From: Oxyruncus cristatus
Lineage: Eukaryota; Chordata; Aves; Passeriformes; Cotingidae
DNA: 64,000 nucleotides
Direction of reading: 5' to 3'
Assembly (NCBI GenBank): GCA_013399855.1
Contig: VXAY01002371.1
Span: 2,226,883-2,290,882, forward strand
Part shown: one piece after another, positions 41,501 to 53,500 of the stretch
Layout: each line of letters starts with the position of its first letter
Position numbering within the stretch: the first letter of the stretch is position 1
The notes under the pieces: model-generated
Database searches by the model: none
Told to the model about the DNA's origin: nothing
The model's input: the letters and a program-made list of their open reading frames with translations, nothing else
Translations under genes and position numbers: made by a program

Positions 41501-44500
41501 TATTTATTTCCCAGATTTCAAAATTTTCTATGTTTATTAGAGAACATTAAACCTTTGGGTTAGTTCACAAAGGAGCGTCACTTTTATGCACTGCTGTCAC
41601 CCATACACAACTTTTTTTTTAACTTTATTTACCCGGAAGCAAACACCATTTTTTCACACCTGAAGTGGTAGCAGATTGATAAAATAAAGAAACAAGTAAT
41701 CCTTAAAATTGAATTTGTGACCCTAGGAAAATACTGCATTGAAGTGACCCTACCTTCCCCAGGATATCCAGATTCAACTGTATTTTTAATTTCACTAGAG
41801 ACCAGCAATCTGCAAAGCTGATGCTTCGCTGAAGTAAATGCTGAGAAGTAGATAAAGAAGCTATATAAATGGAATTTGACCCTCCTCTTTCACAATATAG
41901 TATTTTTAACCTAATTTTTCATATGAACAACTGGAAACAACATGACGTCAGTGGAAGATTAAACATTAAAAAGAACATAAGATCACTAATAGAAGAAGAG
42001 GCAACAAAATGAGAAAGTGGCCTTCTGAGATATGGTGGATAGTGATATAGCCTCTGAGTAATAAAAATACTGGTTGCCATACATTGAAGGCAGGTGGGAT
42101 TTTAAAATTTTTATTATAACTATGGCTTGTAGTGCTATTATCAAATCAACAAATTTCCAAATATGGCGTCCTCCTAGGATAACATTCACCGCTATTTCTC
42201 CCATTTAGAATTCAAATTAAACCACTTCTTCAGAATATCACTGCATGCTGTCACCACAAGGAAATAGCGGAAGGCAGAGATATACCAGTCTCTGTGCCCA
42301 AAATAAGTCCAATAAGAAGTGGTTGTAACAAACTCTGGGATGCCTGCATAGGGATGCCAGCAAAAAATCTCAAGTATCTACTTTGTTGATAGCAATGTTT
42401 AGCCCTTTCCAGCACTTTACTGTCTCAGAAACATCACTCATTACTGATGCTTGTGTGTTATAAATTATTACCCCTATGTAAATTCCATATAGAATATATA
42501 TATATAAGCAATTCTGCACAGCCATGTAGTAAATCAGTCAGGGAGCTGGCAAAACTCTGAGGGGGTTCTTAGCTCTCAGTTCCACACTCAGCTTAAAAGA
42601 GCAAAACGGCAGTTTGTACTCTTGATAAATTAATTATCCCCAAAATATCCTGTCTCTCCTCTTCCCACACCTTTCCTTCTCCTCTGGAGAAGAAATTCAG
42701 GAGAGTATCTAACTCGTCTCCAGTGAGGCACCAGAAGAGTAATTTTGCCAATAGGAACCCAACAGAACAACAGCTCTCTCCAGCAATGTGCTTCTAGGTA
42801 AAACTGCACTGGGCAGTGAAGTGAAACAGGAAGGAGAAAGTACAGTAAATCATCCTAGAAGTAACATTAGTTTCAATGCCAAAAACTGGTTGACTTCAGA
42901 TATTTCTGCACATTTTATTCTAGCACTGCATAAAGGCTTTGTGTACTATAAACCAACCAATTTTAACTTCACATGTATAGCTCATGCATCTTTGCGTGCA
43001 AAATGATTCTCAAGCTGCAAAATAAAACCGAGTTAGGTTGCTAAAAATAGTAATTTTCAAGCATGTGCAAAATTTGCAAGGTCTAATAGGTGTCAGTTTT
43101 GCCTCTGGGAACAGACAACTCAAACAAACAAAAACCACAAGCCCCAAAGAAAAAACAATTGCCATAACTCGGTCAGGTTACATCTCTTGGTGCCTTACCT
43201 TTCTGGGAAATCTCAATCAGCTCCTGGTGGATTCGATGTCAAAGCCAGCAGAAGGCTCTACAAGTGTAGGCACAGTAAGTACCACTTGCCTTGATATTTA
43301 AGTACTTTGCCTCATGCCCTCTCAGCACTGAGCTGGGTATGGACAGCCCAAGGACACTCTGGCTCTCCCCCATGTCATTGTTCACCTGGTAAGTGTGTTG
43401 TATTTTACCTGCTGTTCATTTAGCTTCCTTTGTATCTCCTCAGAGTCACAGGTTTCATAGACGATAGGTTTGGACAGCTCTGACTCAATGTGGGCAAGCC
43501 AAGATCTCAGGCTACTCATGTTTTTATCCAGCTGCTGCACTGCAACAAGGGTCTCTTTCAATTTCTTTACCCTGTAAAGAAAAAGAAATAACAGCGTAAG
43601 TACATCCTAAAGAAAAATTTTCCCAGCATACATTTCAGGAGGTTTTCAGAGAAACTTCACTTATATGGCAAATTCTGTTGTGAAGTCCTCCTTTATTATG
43701 TAACAGGAGTATATTATTATATGTGCATATCATCCTGCATTCATAACTTATGTACCTTTATCAGTTGAATTAAATATTTGTTAAATCTTTTTTTTTTTTT
43801 TCTTAATGAACTCACACACATCAAACCCCTCCAAAACAACCAAAGTAATTTAGTTGTGCATTTGACCAATTGATGATAACTGTTCTTCTTAGAGTACAAA
43901 TAACTTACCCATTTAATCAGTAATGGTAGGGGAATGCACTGAGTGAACAGGCCTTTTTCACCCCGGTGAAAACACTGAACTACATATCACAGAGGATCTG
44001 GGTTGGAAGGGACCATTAAAAGTCATCTAGTGCACCCACTCTGCAATGAGCAGGGACATCTTCAACTACATCAGATTTTTCAGAGCCCCATCCAGCCTGA
44101 CCTTGAACATTCCCAGGGATAGGGCATTATCTGGGCAACCTCTCTGGGCAACCTGCTCCATGGTGGAGATTTGTCCTTGAATAAATAGATTTTAGACACA
44201 CAGTTGAGAACTTAGGGAGAATTCCTGAATCGCAAGCGCTACTTTGAGATGGCCTGATTGGACTATTTCAGATTTAAACAGATGAAATTGATATGGAACT
44301 GCACGGCAATTTTCAACGATTATTTTTCTTGAGATTCTGACCCTGGATCAGCAACGGCCAGGAAAAATTAAATAGTTTTGTTTGTTTGTGGGGGTTTTTT
44401 TGCTTTGTTTTGGTTTTTATTCAAGGGAGCATTAAGCTTGGAGAGTGAATAAATTCAACTAAACCCTCATTGTATCTCAGAATTTTTTCCTTCAGTCACT

Positions 44501-47500
44501 TTGAACTGCAAAAATGTCTGTCAGTAATTCTCTCCTTCCTATCCCCACATTACATAAAATACATCATTAGCGGACTTCGAAATTTTTTCTAAGCTTTCTG
44601 TTTTTCTCCCCCTTCTATGCTTCCATTGCTCTTCTACTTAAGTGTTTCAGTATCAGAAAGGTTTTAAGGTAAGTGTAGATGGGAATAGACTGACCAAATC
44701 AGGTTGAAAAATACAGGATTGCCAGATTTGTCCAACAAACAAAATACCACCTAACTATCCAATAATTCCAACAAAGCAATTCGTATTTTTTTCCACAATA
44801 CTACCCAGCAAATTTATCAAGTGTTTCCACATTAAAAGCAGCAGTTGCAGCTGACCATTAAGATAATCTCAGAGATTTTAATGTCATCTTAAAAAAAAAA
44901 TAAGCTAAATCTTTCAAATTTTCATCTCTTTATAGTCCTCTCTTTAGCTCACAGGTTCTTTAATAGCTGAAAACTCTTAATAACAGTTCAAATGCAGCTT
45001 CCTTGCCAGACTCTCATGACCAAGAGCTGTAGGGTTGTGATCCAAAAAAAAGAAAAAAAAAAATCCTGGTAACTGGAAAAAAATCTGGATAATCTGAAAA
45101 TCTATCTATGAAGGGACTGAAGTAAATACAATTGTGCTGAAAGACTGCCTCAGTCCCCATTATCAGGCTATCCCAAAACACAGGGGAGTTATAAAGAGTT
45201 ATAAAACCCTAACCCTAACCCTAACCCTAACCCAGTGTCTGGGGGCACCATCTCTTGTAACCTATGGTTCTACATACAGCGTTTTGTGGGTTTGAACCTA
45301 CTGCAACTTGTTCATAGGGTGAGCAAGAAGGCTGGTTATCAGCCTTCTGGAACCCACATACAGCTTTTCAATCTCTGACATTATTTAAAAGGAGTGAAAT
45401 CCCGCCCATTTTCTGCTTAGATTTTCAAGGCTGGATGCTGCTGATCCATTGCAGGCATGCTGGAGTGGGAAAGGGAACAATGAGTCACGTCCGCCCTGTG
45501 GAGAAGCAATGTCTCTACACCATTTGCAAGCCGTAACTGTGGAGCAGGATTTTTTTGTTTGCAATTGTGTGGGACTCCAATCCGTGCTGGATTTTATTTA
45601 CACTTTGCCTGCAACAACTGATAAAGGGTCCATCATTAAGAAAGTGAGTTCTGCTTTAGGCAGACTGCATGGGACTACACCGTTGCCAGAAAAGGAAAAC
45701 AAGCCTAGCGCAACTACAGCTATTTTCAGTCACATGAAAGTTATTTAAGTTACTAAGAGTTTACTAAGGAACTAAGTTACTCTAGAGAGAAAAACAAAAA
45801 AAGTGTAACATACTAAAAGAACACTCCAACCAAACCCAAACCCTACAACTTCCTTCCTGCCCCCCTCCCCCTCCCACATCTACCATTAACAGTGTTCTTT
45901 TTTTTTGTACGGAGTTTAACGTAACGGGTTCCTTGCCCATGGTACATGTTGAAGCAAACAAACAAATGCTTATTGGAGTCTGACGGGCTTATTGTTTTTG
46001 ACCGAACTGCAGTACAGTGTTATGCCTCTAGCTACTCTGAAAACATAGCCACGATCAAATAATAGACATAATCTGTCATGTCCAAGAGCTTTCCTTCTGA
46101 TTGTCAGCAAGCAAGTTGCCTATGCTTTAAAAGCCCTGCTTAAGAGACAAAGGTCAAATTCTAAATCAAGTATCTGGGATTCCTAGCCACACATAATTTT
46201 TTCCTTTTGACTTCATTTACAAGATTATGTTTAAAACGTTAATTATTCCAATAATCATTTCATGCTTTTATTGCAGCGCTAGGCATGTAACTGTGAAAGA
46301 CTTGAGATAAATCCTCTTCTTGATAAATGTCTATTAATAATGTCTATTATTCTACAGTAAGAAAAGTCACTGGGAAAACAACTTGGAGCTAAAATTAAGC
46401 ACAAATGCATATAATTCAACTAGTCCTAAAGTAGACAGCCTTAGATTCCCCTTAAATCTAAACAGGAACAACCCTGTAAATACAGAAAAATGCATCATAT
46501 AGAACTCATAGCTACTGCATTAGTCATTTAGACAGTTGCCTACAAATATTAAACTTTAAAAGCAACATGAAAAAAGTCAGTAAGCATGTTAGCTAAGTCT
46601 CCACAGTAGATAGCAGAAAACAGAAAAGGTTTCTTTTTTAAAATATATACTTGGAACTGGAGACAAAGTTTTAAGAAACACTCTCTGAAATGGGGAAAAA
46701 TGTTGCACTATTAAAATCAGTTTTGAAAAAATCAGTTTAAAAATAATCTATTTATGATTAAAGAAGAGTTATTGTCCAAAGAACAGCACTACTACATAGC
46801 AGAACACCAGCATTGCCAATTACATTTGCTATTTCAGTCACAGTTTCCTCTTTCAAAGAGTGAATTTCTAGAATTCTGAACAACAGCAAAATTTCTAGAA
46901 AAGATAATGTGAAGAGGGAAAAAGAGAAGATGAATCAAAAATCGAAGAGGAGTTCAAGTAGTACATGCAGTTACAAAACAGTAGTTAATATGTACAGAAC
47001 AGGCACGCTTTGATAAGTCTGAAATACTTTCTTTACACCCTCTTTCCTTCTCTGACTTTTGCTTCTAGCCGTGCCCCTTTGACGACACAAATAGCAAGCA
47101 GACAAATATAAAGTCTGCTTTTTCTCATGTGTGTACATGCTCTTGTATTTAAAAACAGCAGTAAAATCAGTCCATGGTTTCTTTCAGAGAGCTAGGAGAT
47201 TTTACTAGTTCTAAGTCTCCATTAGTATCAAAAAATCACTCCGGGACCCAAAAGTATGAGCTGTAAAACAAGGTATGCTATTATCACTGTCAACTGTTTT
47301 TAAACTGAGCAGAAAACCAGTAATTTCTAGCTACTGCAGTCATTTTTACATATCAATATTTCAATTAGTTTCCCAGCAAGCCAAGACTTCAGAAAGAATA
47401 GTATCAATCAAAAGGAAATAAAAATAGCTCCCTGCCTTGTGATATCACAGTTACAGTCTGGGAGATCTGAATCCACACTGCTGTCCTCCGCCATCCTCAG

Positions 47501-50500
47501 AGCATGCAAGTCCTCTGCCACAACCATGAAATTTTCCAGCATTAAAAAAGAAGAACTTCCACTCCCAAAGCCTGCAAGGGCTGTTCTTTGGGTCGGGGGG
47601 AGGAAAGGGTGCACACAGCTCTTTGCCGGTGAGTAGTGTACAGAAATTGTTTCATGGCAAACAAATGTTAGCAGCCGCTGCTTGATAACATGAGACTGGA
47701 TGGTGACAACTGGTCATGTTTCTAAATAAAACTTGCATTCATCAACATGTGCCAGACTTGATCTCCAGGAATGTGGACCATGAGTGGTAGGGGAAACATC
47801 CTTCTTTGCAAAGCCTGAGCAGTTGCAGCAATAGCACTGCTTTCTGACTGTAAATAACTGTGACCTTTTTTTCACCTGGCTAACATATCAGAAAAATTCA
47901 TCTGAAAGGAAGAAAATGCTCTAGAAGGGCTGAAACAGAAGCCTCTGATGCAGAGACACAACCACCCTTCTGCAGTTGTCACTTCTGTAGTTGCAGACCT
48001 GCTCAGAATGGAGAGGCAATTAAAAAAAAGCAGGTAAGGAAACAGAATGTGACAAAGAAAAGAAAGATGCTTTTATAGGTAGTTGGAGGAGTTTCACCAC
48101 ACAGCACAAAATAAACAGGTAAAGATTCAAACTAGACATGTATTACCACAGTAAAAAATTACTAAACCATTTTCACAGAGCACTTTCTATTAGTTCACAG
48201 CTGTAGGAAACAAAACACTAAGAAAATGCTCCAGGCAAGGGATTACTGTAGCACTGCAGAAAAGTCCGCAGGCTCTAATAATTTATTAATGCTGTCAGGC
48301 ATCCAGAATGTGAGAAGATGTGTTTTATTCTCAGCACCAGGGCAACTAGTCTGCATCTACTAGCAGAATGCAGCCAAAATCATGCTATATAATACATTCC
48401 CAACTCCAAGAACATAGTTAAAGAATCTCTGGAGCCTTCTAAAAATTATCTTGGGGGATGCAAACCCTTCTGTCCAGTGGGAATTAGGCATCAATACAAG
48501 TAATTTGTACATACATTAGTTAACAGCTTAGGCTTTTAATGGCTTCCGGCCTAAGCTACAGTTGAACTGAAATTTTCGCAACCTGGCACCAAACCTCTCC
48601 ACCAGTTATTTCTCAACTTCAGGAAACTTCACAGAGTTTTTTTTCACTTCTATGAGCATTAGAATGGAAAGGGTTATGTGTTTAATTGCCCACAATAGTG
48701 TTGAGTTTGCAAGTTGAGAAGGGTAAGTTGAAATGATCTGGAAATAAAAGTAAATAAATATTTTACATACACTAGTTTAGAGAACTAGGACTTGACACTG
48801 CATGATAACAGAATGAGAAAGTTTAAGTGTATAGTATTGCAATTTTAATCTTCCCACTCAAGAATGATGCAGAATCCTGAACACCTACCTGTCCCCCTAT
48901 AGAGAGCACTAATCTCTAACATGGAATAGACAACACAGGTATTTTAAAAATTTTTTGCAGTTTTTGCAGTGTTTTGCAGTTTCTGAATGTAATCACTTTT
49001 CACTAGGAACTTCCTGAAGGTTATTATTTTAACATTTCTCTGAGTAGATATTTCAAAAGAGAAACATAAAATATATATTAAATATACTTTAAGTTCAACA
49101 ACTGGTGTTGCATCACATCCTCTGAAACCAGCAGGCTCCTTGATCGTAATGCAACATTTCCTGACTTAATTTTTCTGTAAGAAATAAACAGTGTTCATTA
49201 TTTTAAAATTATCTACTATTAAAGAAGCTGGAGCCACCAGAATACTTATGTTTACATAAAATTTACTGCTCCCATGCTTACAGATTTCAAAGCAGGAATG
49301 CAGTAAAACCGTATGAAAGAAGAACAGACAAAAAAAGACGGTGAAACTAAACAAAGCCTTTTGCTGTTCACAGGGCTAAAGTATTACTAATGCATATGTC
49401 CTTACATCAATGCAGTGTGAACTATAAAGTATATGAGGTATATATACAATTTATGAAATGCAAAACCTGGACAAAATTATTGTTGGTAATGGAAGGGACG
49501 TTGTAGCACAGTTCGACAGAAAGTGTTGAAACAAATAAACCGTTTCTTCAAACATCAAACAACAATCCTGTATTTCTTTAAGTTGTGAAAATTGCTACTA
49601 TACCTTGAATAAAAAGAATCTTTAAGCCCAGTGTGCATACATCTACCTGCAGTTACTCTTCTCCACCAGTGAAAAAATAATTAGGCAGAAAACTTAAGAC
49701 TAAATTTTGGAACTGCCCTTCTTGAAATCCAAATCTACAAATGCAATGTTTTGATTCCTCTGCCAAGAATTTTTTAGAAAAAAACTGTATTTGCATCCAG
49801 TTTTAAGCACCATCCAAAGTAAGATGGTACTAGCGCAAGGCTCACTAAATCTGCAACTGATTCTATATCACAGAAACATAGAATCATTAAGGTCGGAAAA
49901 GGCCTTTAAGATCATCAAGTCCAACCGTCAACCTACCACCACCACCATATCATTCTAGTACATAAATTTTTTAATTGACTCTTCCTGAAGAAACTATGTT
50001 GTGTCCTGAAAAGTAAAACAGGAAGGTGAATTTCACAGAAATGTGTTGATGGTTAAGAATAAATTAATTTTACAGTTCATGATGAAAAATAAAAGATTTT
50101 AAGTGCATTACATGCAGCATGTTAATGTGTCCCATTCAACACTTAGATATAAAAAAATGATTTTACCTGGCTGCAATAAGATCTAGAAGATGCTGCCACC
50201 TGTCATTGATCTTGCCAAGTTTGTACTCAATCTCTGATGCCTTACTCTCATGGCTGGCTTTAGCAAGTCTCTCTCCCATTTGCTGAAGCTGGATTTTGTT
50301 CTTCTGGGCTATAGCAATTTCCTCTTGATAATCCTGGACCGTAAAGAGCAATCAGAAATAGAGTACTTATTCGGAATATACTCTGTTCTACACTCCTAAA
50401 GGAACAATTCAATAATACAAGTGAATGTTGTTTTTTTGTTGATTTGTACAGTGGAGAGACAACCTCTTACATTAGATATATAAACACACATAATTATCAC

Positions 50501-53500
50501 AAGAATGCAAAAAAACACCCAATCGAAAACAAAACATGATGTCATCTATAAATCTATCTGCTATAGTTAAACTCTTTACAGGCAATTCTGATTGAACACT
50601 TATTTAAGCATTCAGATGCCTCTGACTGCATTCACTTTATTTTCTGGTATTCTAGGAGGTCCTATCTCAGGAAAGACAGGAAAAATGCTGCAAAGCGAGA
50701 GAAGAACACAAACACTGCAACACATCGGGGTAAGGTAAAACCTCTATTTCAGCTAATTCAGTATCCTCCTTGCAACACAAAACAAGTTAAAGAACAGTAT
50801 GCAAGTGTACACCGTACCTTTTTAAGTTTCTCAATCATTTCTTCTATGAGGATGTCGCCATTTTGAGACACCTTACTTTCCATTTGCGTCAGCCACTCAC
50901 AGAGCTCCTTGTTTTTCTCACTGAAGACAGCCCACTCATTCAGTCTCTCACTAACTTGTTGTCGACGTAAGCAGACCTTGAACCATTTGAAAGTGTAAAG
51001 AAAACCAAAACAGTAAATGCATTTAAGACGTGCTTAAAACACTTTGTATCTCAATGTGAACTCCTCTAGCCCTGCGAAAGTGTTCCAGCCACTTACTTGC
51101 CATCAAAACAAACTGAAGCTGTACTGCAAAAACTTTGTGTGACTGTCTGTAAGTTCAGGGGTAAGTGTTGATCTCAGATTTCCTGTTAGTTACATACTAC
51201 GCACAGAGAGTGGCACCCAAGCGTTACGCTCAGTAGTCTGTCAATATGTTGTTTTCTAATGTCTCTAACCCAAAGATTTCATTAAAGACAAAAATTACAT
51301 TTTCTTACAATTTTTCCTCACTTAACTAAACTACGTAAAGTATGCTGTTTCTTTTTAGTCTAAGAGATCACACAAAAATGAAATTATAAATGCTTCACCA
51401 GAGCAAAAAAAAAAAAGCGAAATATATACATATAGCATAGGCTGAACTCCAAAAGTCTGTAATTTGTGCATGAGCACAAGTACAAAACTAAATCAAACAT
51501 ACACTTTATTTTGCATAAGCAGCTCTCTACTTGAGTCCCAATACACTCATTTAACAGATAACCATTTCTTATGGATGGGCATGACACCTTGAGAGATTCC
51601 AAAGCACTGAGGTGTGCCTGACAGGAAAGAACAGGAACAAAACATCAAACAGGCTACTGCTGTAGTTGGTACAGAAGGAAAAACAACATCGCTGTGTTTA
51701 AGAAATTGCTATAACTGTGGTACCACCTCAGACTACAAATAATAACAGACAAAGATGGACACTGAAATCAAAATAGAGACGAAGCATCTGCTCTTTCATG
51801 AACAAAAGTGATGTGTTCTTTAACTACTGTGTTAGGTTTAACTGGGGCAAACACATGATCTTGCATTTCCTTTTTGTGGTTCTGAACTTGATGACAGCTT
51901 TCCGGAAAAAAACAGCAGTTGAACAAAGTGTTGCACTTGGTTACATTCTGAAACACTCAGCATGCACGAAAGTAAGATTAAAATTCTTTACTTGGTTCCT
52001 TCTTTCACCATAAACATACATGCAGTGACACCATAACTTAGATGTATCTACACTGACTCATTCAAACGCAGCTAACATGTAACATGTTCTGTGCTGTTAA
52101 CTGTGAACCCTTTTTCCTGCTTTGGGGGTGTTTTTGAAGCCTTCACAGGTATTTTACGTGAAGTAGCTATTTCAAAGTTAGCGTCACGATATCTGGACTG
52201 CAATCTCTACTGAAAACCACAGAAATAACATTAGGATAACCTGAAAAGCTGTGTGAGGAAGGCTCCACTACCTGGAGTGCAAAACAGAGGCCAGAAGCAT
52301 ACTAATAGCATAATACACATGAAAAAATAAAACAGTACTCCTCAGTTCATTTTGCAGGCAAGGAAGTCACCCTAAGACTAACAGAACGCAGACACTAATG
52401 TCTGAAGAAGCAGAAGGTATCAGTGGAACTGAAGGTACAATAGAGAAATGTTGAAGAGGGAGGGGATATCCTTTCTGAGCACAGGTCTTCCATGAAAGCA
52501 AAATATAACTGTTTTACTTCAGTGTTTTTCCCAGACAGCCATGCCAAGTCCCACAGCTCACAGTGTGACCTTTTTGTTGATTTTTCAAGGTTGCTTAAAT
52601 ATGACTTCACTGCCATTATAAAGCTCAAGAGATCCAGAAACACTAGAAGTAATTAAAGGAACATTTCAATGAATGTTTCCCTTGATTCAGAAAGAATTCA
52701 CCTTTGAATTTAAGTGTGCCTACAGGTATCTTTTGTAAAAGTTCCTACTTGCATTCAGTTTTTCTCCCAGCACTTCTGTAGCCTGCAGACTAACTCACAT
52801 CAGTGCTCATACTGTACTTGCCTGGTGGCAGAGCTCCTCCCACTGTCTGTGCAGGAGCTCTATACGCTCACTGAGGATTGAGATATCATCTGCGCTGATA
52901 TATGTAGACAGGGTCTCCTTCAGCAGAGAGAGGTGTGCAAGGTCATCTGTCCAGCCTTCAACAGCATTCTCTAACTCCTTAAGAGAAGAATACATGAAAA
53001 AAGGATCAGTAACAAATAAAAATTTGAATGTGTTAATGAAATATGAACACAAGCAGTCTTATACCAGTAATTTAAGTCCTATCTGAGCAGACCCCCAATT
53101 ACAAGCAGACTGTTTAAGCCCTGTTTCAAAGAAAAAGGAAACATCAACTCCAAAGTTATCAATATTTTCAGAGTTATGAGGGAATTAACTCTGCAATACT
53201 GAATGATACATCAGCCTTGTAACAAGTAGTCACAAACTAAGAAACTACTTAACTCTCTAAAGTTCAAAGGTATTTGGGAATTCTATGTAAGGAAAATATT
53301 TTGAAGTTGTGACCTATTTCTAAAATGCAAATAATACAGCCTAAAAGTGTTGTTTAAAATACTCCACAGTAACCTCACATCATACAAAAAGCACTAAGGC
53401 AACAGTTTTAGATACCATGAGTTTAAACGTCAAGTCAGAATTTCTGTAATAAAAACACACTTGTATACAGTCCTTCCACAGTACTTTTCAGACCCTGTTC

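Larger units (their letters stand above)
43572..50166 (-). other. SYNE1 6.6 kb intron hosting the alpha2 start
   Basis: It contains a CR1 fragment (49,868-49,955), the alpha2 first exon (47,436-47,527), an interstitial telomeric repeat (45,205-45,233) next to an unexplained plus-strand open frame (45,449-45,748), another CR1 fragment (43,985-44,175), and a TTTTGCAG triple repeat at 48,951-48,979. The rest is unremarkable AT-rich intron. Confidence 0.8.

Noticed and set aside
47528..47614. Upstream in-frame ATGs extending the alpha2 exon (MLENF, MHPFLPP)
   Set aside because: Known alpha2 proteins start at MVVAED; the upstream residues look like translated 5' UTR.
47439..47636. 65-codon plus-strand frame over the alpha2 exon
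   Set aside because: Antisense shadow of the alpha2 first exon and its 5' UTR.
52812..52818. GT donor GTACAG just downstream of exon 52,822-52,977
   Set aside because: Using it would add four bases and break the frame with the next exon, which starts in phase 0; the GC donor fits.
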